Positions 13,554 through 24,269 of a stretch of DNA of 64,000 nt are shown here, piece by piece. The translations under genes and the position numbers were made by a program. A model generated the notes under the pieces. The model saw only the letters and a program-made list of their open reading frames with translations, was not told the origin of the DNA and ran no database searches. Each line of letters begins with the position of its first letter. The first letter of the stretch is position 1. Origin of the DNA: Acanthaster planci. Taxonomy: Eukaryota; Echinodermata; Asteroidea; Valvatida; Acanthasteridae. The stretch spans positions 437,397 to 501,396 of the forward strand of contig NW_019091483.1 of the NCBI RefSeq assembly GCF_001949145.1, in the 5' to 3' direction.

Positions 13554-16500
13554 GTAAGAAAAACAAGCATTGTTGTTCAGGTTAGTCAGTTAGTAATAGT
13601 ACATCATTGAAGAGAGTAACATTGTGTGTAAAATTGATATTGTACTCTTTTTAGGTACTGGCTTTGGGCGGAATTAAGAATATGAGAGGAACTGTTTATG
13701 GTACAAACCCAAATTGCATCTAGGCTTGGCATGTTTGGAAACAAGTTGATATGGAGGACTGCAATGGAAATGTCTAGCTTTTTTGTACTATCCCCGACAA
13801 TGCCCTGGATTTATATGTACATGTAGTTCCTTTATTTTATTTAAGCTAATTCAGTTGTTTGTGTATGATCATTTGTAATCTGTATGGGTATTGTCAAATA
13901 AAAACAAACAATTGTGTGGATAGCATTACCCTGTTGCAGACTTCTACTATAACTTTAACATAGGATTCTGATCTTTTCACATTTGGCAAAGTTTAAAAAT
14001 ATCTGCATTTCAAACAACTTGAAAATGGTATGAATAGGGATTTCATTTACAGCTCAAATTTTCTTTCAAGTCTTAGAAGGCCTGGACCATCAAGGTGGTT
14101 TATGTTATTTACATGTAAGTCCAGTAACCATAGTAATGATGACAATGTGAAGTGTCTATGAGTGCACGCACAAATTCTCTATTCCTTTTTAGCTTGCTGT
14201 TAAATTTCAATGTCATCTGTCATAAGAGCTGAACATTGTGCTCTACAGTTTGAGGCCTGTTGTCAATTTTTATCTTTTCTCTTGCTCTCCCTCCCCTCCC
14301 TGGCCTAGCAGGCTAATTTTGCAATTCCTGCAGCCCCTCTGTGAATGCCTTCCTGTTCATGTGTATCAATTCCTTGTAGGCTACTGTCGGCAAGTGCAAC
14401 ACACTGCGGCCAGGTCTCTTTGACTTCCAAAGGAAGCAGAAATGGTAACACTTTGCCAAAGTCTACCCTGCTTAGAACTTACAGGAAGAGTTTCCACTCG
14501 ACATACATGTAGCCAAAGAAGTGCTGTTTAGGGTCAGGCTCGGTCCTGTGAGATTTTCACAAGACGTTCTAGGGACCCTGTGTGGCCTACCCAGGGGAGC
14601 CAATTTAGGCCACGGCCAAAAGTTACAGCTTTGGCCAGAAATAGCATGTGGGCTTATGGAAGGGAATGGCTAGAGGCTGTAGTCAATTCCCGTAGATGCC
14701 TGCTGCTCCTAGCCATAGTCAGTTGATTTGAACATAGCTTATATCTGAATGAAAGATACCGAACTTTGTTTTCCTGTGTGTCATGCTTTCTTGCCATTCA
14801 TAGTACATTCCAACTGATTATTTTGTACTTTTTGAGTGTTGTAAACAAATAATGTAAAGTGCAGGCCAATTTCCATTTCAATGTTGCAGAATAGCAGTAT
14901 CAAATCATGCCCTGAGAATTTCATCTAATCTCAATACCATTCCATGCTAGGTTTCATCACCACAAATTGCCACTGCTATATCTTGCTCATCTTTAAACTT
15001 TATTTTTGATAATTTTTTTTTTTTTTTAATTTAAACTTGAAGGGATGCATGGCACGGGGTGGGTGAAATGACCAAGGATGTTGCCATGGCGGAGTACGTT
15101 GCCGCAGTGAAGGAGATCGACCCAGACTGGTCCAGCAAGACGAAAGGCGGAGGAGGGAGCAGGGGTGGGATGGGGGTTGGGGTTAGCACCATGTGCAAGG
15201 AGGACGACGACATCTGGTGAGAACGCTGTGAGCATTTGGAAGACGGCCTGCATGCTTGTTACATGGATGGATTGCTTCAGTCCTAGCAAATGAATCTCAA
15301 GCTCATTTGTACTGTTGCTAGTTTTCATTTGCATTGGAAAAAGATACTTGGCCCTTCATTCTGTTTGCTCATTTTAACATCCCGATAAACATCTCACAAA
15401 AGATACAAATGTGGCTCTTGAATTCCACTGTACAGGATCTCTTTAAGGTTTAAAGTGGCTCTGGCAACTCTAGACTCCATTTTTACCGGGTTGGATCACG
15501 TGTGAATATTGAGGTAGGGACACTCTAGCCATCACAAGATTGAATTAATGCCCGATGGATCCAATTAACGTGATATTCTGTTCGCAGTGACTTCAATAAG
15601 ACCGTCTTTGATTGGTGCAAGGAGGGCAATGTGGAGCAGGTGAGACGACTGCTGGATGAGGAAGGGCTGGAAGTCAACGACACTGATGATGAGGTACCCA
15701 TAATGTTCCCATCCACCTGTCATTCTCGGTCAATTCAGGGAATTTGCACGCTATTGAAAAAACCTTAAAAACACCATGCAGAACTGAGCAGAATTTCATA
15801 TCTCTGCTAAGCACACATTAGCTGCTAAGAGAGCATCCATCCATTTAAAAGAGAAAGCACAGCAAAGAGCATGGTAACTTCAGAATATGCTTAATATAGT
15901 GAGGCCACATATTAAATTTCCACGAGTGCATGGGCTAAGCATGCCCAAGTTGTGCAGTACGCTGGTAGTTAGCACAGTTTTTCTGCTAACCATTAAGAGA
16001 AGTTGTGAAACTTATCCAAGTTAAGGACTACATGTATATTAAATGTGTGAGTGTAATCGAAGTCTGTGCCACACTATCATTGGCATGGATATTAGTGCAC
16101 CCCCACAACTGGGAAAATGACAGAACTGGGGTCTTGAAGAAGCGTTACGAAGGAGGAAACAAATTTGAAAGTTTGACCGTAACGTCTTTATTTATCAGTG
16201 CATCCTTGACAAGCAAACAAACTTGAGTGGGGAGACATCAGTCAGAGTAGAACTGATTTTGCGAATGGATTTGATCTCCTCTGAGTTGCCCAATGCTGAT
16301 CTGCGTTTAACTTTGTAATCTACAGGGGATGAGTTTACTGCACTGGTCATGTGACCGGGGCCATACAGATGTAACACTGATGCTCTTAGAGTGCCAGGCA
16401 GATGTCAATATCCTTGATGAGGAAGGGCAAACACCGTTACATTATGGTAAGGAAAAGAATGAAGGAATAAATAAAAGAAGTAAATGTAAAATTGCACAAA

Positions 16501-17459
16501 TCTGTATGCCAGAAATACCATCTTTAGTCTTTGTATCAGTGGCACAACCAGTGACGAAATGATTTTCAAAGTCGGGGGGGGGCATTTGTGAGACCACCAG
16601 GAATCAGTCATGAATAGGCCAATACACTAAGCCTCACCCTATTGTCGATGTGCAAAAAAGTGGGGGGCCATGCTCCATTGTCGAAAGAGTGGGCGGTTCA
16701 CTATCCCCCCTTGCTTCTGCCGCCAGTGGGCAAAACTGGGATGAAATTTTGAGGGGGTAACCAGGGGTGCAGGTTTGTTTTTTTTTTAAGATGCAACTGT
16801 CCAAAAAGATGTGCACCCACGTATTAAACACAGTGCTGTGCCGTTTTGAATTGTTGGTGTGTACATCTAGGATATATGTATTCCACGAGAGTAGGTCAAG
16901 AATTCCAGTCCATTTCTGATGCGCAAAGCTTGTTGTCTTTGGACAGGACATCTAGACAGCACAGATGGATTGCAAAGAGCTCATTTCTCTGTGTGAACTA
17001 GACTACTGAGTGAATTAATATCTCATCAGTTTCCTCCTGTGTTTCATGGCTGCAAATTCTATGCAGAATCTGGCTGTCCGTGTTTGAAACTTGTGACTAC
17101 ATCCATATAACTGATCACCAAACAGACTGCTTCAGCTTTCTGTTGGCTTATGTTTGAGTAATGTGGCCCAGTGTGATTCCCACGTCACTTATGTTTAGTC
17201 AACAACATAGTGTAGTGCCAACCTAGGATCCCTTGAACCCCTAGATTTGACCTTGACTGAGGATTGATGTGGTAATAACTAAAGCATCTGTTTGATTGTC
17301 TGCATCCACTGCCTTTCAGCTGCTGCGTGCGAGCACGTAGCCATCGCAGAAATCCTTCTGAAGTACGGCGCCAACCGGGAACTGAGAGATAACGAAGGCT
17401 GTACCCCTCTGGAGCTCACTTCCGACACAGTCATCCAGGAAATGCTCACAGTGCAGTAA
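13395..17459 (+). CDS. ACBD6: ACBD6, acyl-CoA-binding ankyrin-repeat protein (6 exons)
   Basis: Joined exons are 13395-13553, 14380-14444, 15043-15216, 15588-15693, 16326-16446 and 17320-17459. Every junction is GT-AG and phases agree (0, 2, 2, 0, 1), giving 765 nt and 254 aa; human ACBD6 is 282 aa. The N-terminal acyl-CoA-binding domain is recognised from LLYLYARYKQATVGKCNT, FDFQRKQKWDAW and AMAEYVAAVKEIDPDW. After a Gly-rich linker come ankyrin repeats: GMSLLHWSCDRGHTD at about residue 169 and GQTPLHYAAACEHVAIAEI at about 202, then a partial third. The family binds long-chain acyl-CoA in cytosol and nucleus and supports N-myristoylation and phospholipid acyl exchange. No transmembrane segment or signal peptide is seen. 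The start is the first Met of the open exon and fits the acidic N-terminus of the family. The gene looks intact. Confidence 0.95.
14380..14444 (+). CDS. ACBD6: ACBD6 exon 2
   Basis: The acceptor is TTCCTTGTAG. It encodes ATVGKCNTLRPGLFDFQRKQ and splits the next Trp codon (phase 2). It matches the ligand-binding loop of the ACBP fold. Confidence 0.92.
15043..15216 (+). CDS. ACBD6: ACBD6 exon 3
   Basis: Completes Trp75 and encodes the DAW motif and helix 4 (AMAEYVAAVKEIDPDW), then a Gly-rich linker that replaces a less glycine-rich segment in vertebrates. It ends in a split Cys codon at a GT donor (15217). Confidence 0.9.
15588..15693 (+). CDS. ACBD6: ACBD6 exon 4
   Basis: Encodes DFNKTVFDWCKEGNVEQVRR and onward, the cap helix leading into the ankyrin repeats. 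Acceptor TTCGCAG, donor GAG|GTACCC, phase 0. Confidence 0.92.
16326..16446 (+). CDS. ACBD6: ACBD6 exon 5 (ankyrin repeat)
   Basis: Encodes GMSLLHWSCDRGHTDVTLML through GQTPLHY, a textbook ankyrin consensus. Acceptor CTACAG, donor ATG|GTAAGG, phase 1. Confidence 0.94.
17320..17459 (+). CDS. ACBD6: ACBD6 exon 6 (stop codon)
   Basis: Completes an Ala codon, encodes AACEHVAIAEILLKYGANRE and the final partial ankyrin repeat, and stops at TAA 17457-17459. Acceptor CCTTTCAG. Confidence 0.93.
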
Positions 17460-17992
17460 CCCTGACAGCAGAACTCTGAAGTCTGACTATCATGCCCCAC
17501 ACACAGGGTTTGTGGTCTATAGTAGTTGTGGGTTTGGTATCTGAAAGAAGAGTCCAATGCATGCCACAGCTGCAGGCCCATGTTGCATTGTCAACCCAGG
17601 CTCCGGTGCATTTTCTTGCCCAAATGGGTAAGGACGGGGTGCCTGTAGGCTTTGGAATCCAGCCAAGGATTGCGGTGCTTATGTCCCTGAGGAAGATGCT
17701 TTGCCACAATTGCTTCTCCTCCTTGCAGCAAATGGATATCTTTGGGGGTGGCAGAGTTGGTCTGTGTGAATATATCTCTGTGCCTCATCAGCAACATTTT
17801 AGAAAAACTCGGCCTGGAGAGCTGACTTAATTCAGGTAGTATTCTGGCCAGGAAAGGGAGTGTAGTGTGTAGTGTATCAGTACATGTATATGTTCATTTA
17901 CGGACTGTACACATTTTACGCTACTTAAAAACCTGAATTTTAAAGTCTGTGGTTCAGTTTTAAGATTTTAATTTAGTTAAGGTGTCTGATGT

Positions 17993-17998
17993 AATAAA
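17993..17998 (+). terminator. ACBD6 poly(A) signal
   Basis: A canonical AATAAA lies 534 bases after the ACBD6 stop and is the first such hexamer in the 3' flank, so the 3' UTR is probably about 0.55 kb. Confidence 0.6.
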
Positions 17999-18019
17999 CT
18001 CATTTCAGATGTAAAAAAT

Positions 18020-18700
18020 TCAAAGTTGTCAATGTGATGCATATTATTCATTTGAAATATATCCGTACCAATGGATCCTCTCTAATAACTCCCTAGACTG
18101 AGAGTTCCGGTTCCGATTCCAGTTCTTGTGCTGTGTAAATATTGAGGATAACTTCGGCCGAAATTATGCTGTAAAACTGCGGTGTTGGCGCAAGTGCACT
18201 GCCTTCAGTCAGTACAATGTCGGTTCTCCAGTCCAGCAAAAGCCTGATTTCAGACTTTTTTCATTTCAACTGTTGGGTCAACTTCAGGCCTTGTAGGTGT
18301 ATTCAGGTTTCTCTTGCCTTATCTTCAAGACAAGAACCAAAAATGCATCCCTGATCGATGTTCCAGATTCTTGTGGCTAGGATATGAAACAGGCAATCAC
18401 GGGATATGCTGGTAGAAACAATAATACAAAATAGGTTTTGTTGTATGGAGAATTGATTACAAGAACAAGTCTCCAAAATCTGCCTTCCTGGTCATCAGGT
18501 GTATGTGCCAGAATGCTTAGTAAGTCGCAGTGACGATGGACATACCCAAATGTGTCTGTTACCAGCATCACAACTGTTCAAAAATTTTGCATCAAGAACA
18601 CAAAGGTTAACAATAAAAATTAACAGCAAATTTGATATGAGCAACAATCTTAACCTATCCTCTCTATGTGGGGGGAGTGAATGCTAGTGAGCTGTGCCAT
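18020..18700. other. Intergenic stretch without recognised features
   Basis: No exon, tRNA or clear element was seen on either strand between the ACBD6 3' end and the Penelope-like remnant. Confidence 0.4.
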
Positions 18701-19079
18701 GCCCCCCATGACATTGGAGTAAATTAAAATTGTCTTGCGGGGAGGCGGTGTCCCCCTCCAAATCAGCCCCTACATACAGTAACAATGGTTCTTTGATGGG
18801 AACATACAGTATACGTACCCAAGGTCATGCATGTTTGTCGCAAACCATGCTGAGCACGGACAAACAGTTTTTGTTAGAACGAACAGTCTCTGGTGCATGG
18901 GTGGGTGCCTGGTGCAAATGATTCCCACTGACCAGTCTTTTTGGGGTTTTTTCTGAGGCGGCCCTTCAGACTCGGAGGGGATAAGCCAAAAGCCGTGCCT
19001 CATTGTGTTGATGAATGGGCTGTCATTTTTAAGAAGCAAAACAAAAAAATGTGGACCTAATACATGACAAAGTCCTGCT

Positions 19080-19920
19080 TTCTCAAAATATGGAGGGCCT
19101 GACGTTTCGATCCTAGCAAAATCTTTCTCAAAGGCAAAATGACAAGTCAACAAGACAAGCAAATAGAAAATCAACCAAGCATAGTGAATGCAAGAGGACT
19201 TTAGGAAAGGTCAAGACAGCTGCAGGCTGGATAAAGGGGACTGCATGAAAGGCACTGTTGAACAACAAAGGATTGTAAAGTGGTAAGAGATCAAAGAAAA
19301 AATACAATGGAATGAACTGGACCCCAAGTGGGAAGGGGGGCATAATCTGCAGACTAAAGAGAGGGAAAGAAAAGAGTGTTAATTATTAGTTTCCCTCTTG
19401 GATGTTCAGGCCATGGGGTTGTATGGTGTGGAGGCCTTTGATCCAGAGCTTCTCCCGGTTGAAGCGAACAGCATCTTTACGGAACCCAAGTGATTCTATG
19501 CCCTGTAAGATCATGTCAGACGTAGAATGGTTAGGAAGGTTGAAGTGGTGGCCTGCAGGGGTGTCTAGTCATTTGGTGTTGACCGTAGATCTGTGGCCGT
19601 AGAAACGATTCTTGAGTGTTCTTATTCTCTCCAACATACTGAACACTGCACACCCTGCAAGACATAAGATACATGTATATGACGATAGAAGAGCCACATG
19701 TGATAGTGCCTTTGGTTCTGTGGGTGGTACTGGAGGAGTGTCCAGAGAATGTATCTGATTCCAGGATATGGTTCTGGCAAACAACACATCGGTTAGAGTC
19801 ACACTTGAACGTGCCTTGCTGGGGGGGGAGGGTTTCCTGCTTTGTTTACATGTACACTTTCCTATGGGGGCTCCTTGGATCTTGTCCCACCTCAGCGTCA
19901 CACAAAGTACACACATAACT
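19080..19920 (-). mobile_element. Penelope-like retroelement remnant (GIY-YIG end and 3' region)
   Basis: Read on the minus strand, the stretch 19386-19660 carries a GIY-YIG-endonuclease-like tail: RTLKNRFYGHRS, then HHFNLPNHSTSDMI, then FNREKLWIKGLHTIQPHGLN. This is the usual C-terminal end of Penelope-like element proteins. Downstream (plus 19094-19133) lies GGATCGAAACGTCAGGCC, the conserved 3' phrase of these elements, which overlaps their hammerhead ribozyme motif. No reverse transcriptase core was seen upstream, so the copy is 5'-truncated and clearly broken and old. The 3' boundary may reach toward 18760. It lies between ACBD6 and the receptor. Confidence 0.6.
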
Positions 19921-20623
19921 GTTTAACAAGGCTTGAAGTCATTTTGTTACAGGTCTACTGGAACTAAAACACCTGACATGGAATACATATGTACAACAGA
20001 AATATGCACTTTTATTACACTTTGACATTTCATATTTACTGTGTGCATTTATTGCACATACATGTAATATATTTTTTTAAATGTGACAATTTCTGATTAC
20101 ACATATTTAGTACTGGTAAAGAGTGGCACATTGGTGTGATAAAGCCAGAAGCATATTACCTCTGGTGTGTAAGTAAGCACCAATTTTACAGGGATATGTT
20201 GGCTTTTTAAATGTTCCATAAAAAGTTGCCCGTAGATTTTCCTCTGAAAAACAGATAAGAAAGCATAAACTGATAACCATGAACATCTTTTATTCTCATA
20301 TGAAAAAAGGCATGGCTCACAGGTGTCAAAATCGAAGTCAGATAATTTTTTCCGTATGTGATAACTGCAACTCGGGTCACTCACAGGCTCATGCAATAGT
20401 TCACACACTGTGCCCAGTTGTGAGAATAAAGATTGATAGTTGTTTTCATTACCAGAGCATTAACTCTTTGGGGCCATCCGTAAAGATTATAAGCACAGAG
20501 GGGGGGGGACTGAGCATTACATCCATTTTGTTGGGGGGGGGGCAAGGTGATAAGTACATATGCTGAAGGCTCATTTTGCTTTGAATAAATTATCATGAAA
20601 TTAACGTACGTCCTCACATTAAA

Positions 20624-20717
20624 TGCACACTGTGATCAACTGTTATACAATGACACCACTGCCTATTAAGTGCATACTGTGACCAACTGTTATACAATGA
20701 CACCACTGCCTATGCAA
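20624..20717 (+). repeat. Direct tandem duplication, 47-bp unit x2
   Basis: Unit 1 is 20624-20670 and unit 2 is 20671-20717. Both contain CAACTGTTATACAATGACAC and CACTGCCTAT, with only a few differences. It is a young local duplication in intergenic DNA. Confidence 0.85.
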
Positions 20718-21474
20718 AGTGTGCACGGGCAGGGGGTCTAAAAAATAAGGTTGGCATTTGAAGTTTTGTGCATATCAGCTTTGCAAAAACATACCAGTGT
20801 GGAATGCAAACAGGTAAATTTCACCACAGAATTAGGGTAACCCCACAGAAACTGTACAGAAAATGGAAGAGGGGAATTCAAACTTCAATTTGACTGTTCA
20901 GGTATGTGTCTCAAATACCTCAGAAAATGTCAGTTTCCTTGACTATCAGTGCTGTCCAGAGCTGGTTACTGGTTTGTGACCTTTTTCCAGGCCATGTGAT
21001 GGGCTCACATTGAGGTAATAAACTTCTGTAAATTATTACTGTGCAGTGCATTCACACACACGCATATAATCAACAATAATTAATACAAATATATAAACTA
21101 TATTTCACATTCATAAAATACACTCTGTGATTTGCAAGTAAAAAACATTAAAACCCTGTTGGCAAAGTACTTGTACACGTCAGTAACCCCCTTTCAAATT
21201 ACGTCATCTTTAAATTTTAGAAATACCATAGTAATCACCTGCATGTGAAAAATATACTCAACTTTAACTTTATAACTGAGCAAGTTTAATCAAGAACCAC
21301 TGGTTAAGAAGTTGATTCGTTATACAATGTCTATTTCTGCGGCTGTCTCAAACAGTCTTGGCTGTGGCTGGAAATACATGTACATGTATGAGAGTGCCGT
21401 AGCCACTAGCCAGTGGCTTTCATAGAGGCACTGCTTTTGTTTTCTCTGGCTGATGCCTGAACTTGTGGATGCAA

Positions 21475-21529
21475 ATTAATTTTGGATTTTTTGCCCTTCT
21501 CGACTTGGAAAAAAAAATCCAAAATTAAT
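21475..21529. repeat. Perfect 18-bp inverted repeat (hairpin)
   Basis: The arms ATTAATTTTGGATTTTTT (21475-21492) and its exact complement (21512-21529) flank a 19-base spacer. It is followed at once by a short direct duplication of ACATCTCCCCGGCACAT. No gene is attached to it. Confidence 0.8.
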
Positions 21530-21759
21530 GTACATCTCCCCGGCACATGTACATCTCCCCGGCACATATCCATCTTTGAAATACAACTGGTTGCAGTCTA
21601 TTACATGCTTTAAAATACACCCTTTGCATTCAGCCCTACACTTTTGCAATCTACCACCTTTGCCGCCATCCATGAACGGTGGTCAAGTGTCTAATAACAG
21701 TACAAATGAAACTTGTGGAAGTTGCTGTACCAGTAGGGAAGGATGAATACATTAAGGAA

Positions 21760-24006
21760 ATCACTGGTACCAGCCTGGTGTACAGGTATATGTATACTTT
21801 AGCAAAAACAGGTTACCAGGTTTCCTCCACTTCAGAGTCTTCCTTCCTCCATACTTAAGTGTAGCTACCAGCAATGTGACCAACCTTGATACATGTACAA
21901 GTACATGTACATTAGGTTTCCTCAATATCCAAGTAAACAGTTTAATCATCAAAAACAAGAAATCTGATAAAAGGCATGGTCCTTTGCTGAACCCACTTTT
22001 CAATTCGAGATTCTATTTACTTAGGAAGGGAAAACATTCGACCCCAATAACAGTCCACCTCATTTCATTGCACTGGTCTTCCTCTGTGACTAAGGATTTT
22101 CCATAGATCTTTTTTTGCCAGTGATGTAAAGCATCTTTTCAATCAAAAAAGGCATTTACTGCACAGCAATCTTCTTGCTTAATCTCCGTCAGCAATATTA
22201 ATCAGCATTGCCTGTTAAGTATCTGCAGTCTTCCTGCTACCGTTTCAGAATATTAATTTGTCATTTTTTGATAAGGTTTTAAGAGTCAGTTTTAGTGGAT
22301 GATTTCCATCTTGATACTTCTTTGAATAAATTACCTTGTCTTTTTGTGTTCCAAATTTAGAAGTGTCTGAATCTCTACTTATTCATTTTTTTAATGACTT
22401 TTCCAGTCAACTATACCAAGTATGGTTTTTGTGGCTGTGTAAGTTCCTCTGCAGCATGTCAGTTTTCAAAATTCTATCCACGTGTATTTTCAAACATTAC
22501 ACACATATTTCACAAAAATATAAACAGGCACTGCATCTTGGAAACAGCTGTATCGAAAGTGCTTTGGGTGATATTGCAAGATGTTTTTTTGCAGACTGCA
22601 TGTGCTGCATGCATAAGGTACATGCAGGTAACATGTACATACAGAGTGCTTTGAACGGTCAGCATCCACTGTAAACAGATACAGCACGTTGAGCTCATAA
22701 AAAAGGTGTTGTCAATGAACACTGGTGCCTGGATTTATGATTTTTCCACTCCCCTATGTAATTCATACACTTAACCTGTTTATATGTACATGAAATTGTA
22801 TATACATGTATATTTGAAGTCAAGCTGTCTTCCCATAAACAAATTTTGAGTGGCCCGGGAACACCTGAGATGCACCTGTTATTATCCTAAACGTTTCAGA
22901 GTGCGCTATTAACAGTTACTACTCTACTGGGTGTCTGTGTATGCAGCGTGCTGTCGTAACATCTCCTACATTATTACAATTGGAAGCGGTCCTACAAATC
23001 TCACACACAAAATTGGAATTTGAAAAACTGCAAAAGACAAATACAGGCCCTGGGATTCAGCATTTTTTTCTTATCCAATCATGCACAATGGATTAAATTT
23101 AAAGGGGGGAAGGTAAAAAATTACAATATAACTCTACAATTTCCATTGATATGTACATGTACGTGTACACATAGCAAGCAAAATACATGTACTGGTATGT
23201 ATTTATACACGACATGTGCACATGTGGCAGGTGCAAAGATGATCTTGCCAGTCACAGCTCCAATTCATTATAAAATGCTTAGCATTTCGAGCTGCATGTG
23301 TTGCCACAAGATCTCACAAACTGATGACCAATCCAGAGCGCAACAAGCATCCATTTGCTTCCATGATCTCTAGCTCCTAAAGCTAAAAGTTTCAATCTTG
23401 CTTTTGTCCTCAACCTGCATGAGCCTCTCTATTAAAAATGAATAACACCACTTACAAGTACAAGATTCCCTGAATAAGAACGAGCTACAGCAAGTATAAG
23501 CCATGTGTACACTTGGAACTACAAGATTTACTGTCTTAGTATATTCCAGGCACTGCTATGCATACCGTCAACAAGTACCAGCCACACCCAAAGACATGTC
23601 TGCATTAGTTAATATAACCCTAACCTTCCCCAACCACACTGAAATAAACAGTAGTAAAGTTTTTAATTCTGTGGGGATAAGTCTGGTAGGCCCAAAACAG
23701 CTGGCTTTTGCATTGGGTTTGGCATACCTCAGAAAAATAAAGTCCAACAGCCTCTGTTCACAAAGTCCCCTATGGGTGTTTAACTTTGTGTGAATGGGGA
23801 AGGTTAGGGCCAGCAACCCTTGGGGGTTAGGGATGAGCTAGTGAAAATTGTACAGCCAGCAAGTCACATCCACCAAACTCTGCTCTGGATCAAATTTCAG
23901 TTTCATTAAATATTTCAGATTATGGGAGAAAAGACAACACATGATGTGCAACACCAAACACGAAGATGACGAATGATCAGAAATGGAAAAACAAACATTT
24001 TGTTCT
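21760..24006. other. 3' flank of the nuclear receptor gene
   Basis: No further exon of either neighbour is recognised. Being downstream of the minus-strand receptor, it should hold that gene's 3' UTR. An ATTAAA variant signal on the minus strand (plus 23662-23667) is one possible poly(A) site. A hidden small last exon carrying an AF-2 helix was looked for by eye and not found. Confidence 0.35.
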
Positions 24007-24269
24007 TCACAGCACCTTAACCTGAATGTATGGTCGGTCTGAGCTCACGTCTGTGTCGTGACGAAACACGTTGTCGACTACGGCAAGGTCGCAGATGGTC
24101 TCTTTGCCCAGCTGCTGGGCGATGCGCTCAATGGATGCCAGGCCCAGCATCAGGTTGCCCACCGTAAGGCTGCTGCCCAGCTGTGTGCGGGTGACGTGAT
24201 CAAACAAAGCCTCCTGAACAGTATCCTGGTAGGATTGCACCTGCTCACTGCTATGCAACAGTGGGGTAT
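24007..24269 (-). CDS. NR5B: NR5B-like receptor exon 4: end of ligand-binding domain
   Basis: Encodes DTPLLHSSEQVQSYQDTVQE, aligning with helix 9-10 of Hr39/FTZ-F1, then LMLGLASIERIAQQLGKE (helix 10/11). It ends QVKVL with TGA at 24007-24009. A good donor-like CAG|GTTAAG lies 12 bases before the stop, so an isoform with another last exon is possible. Confidence 0.82.
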
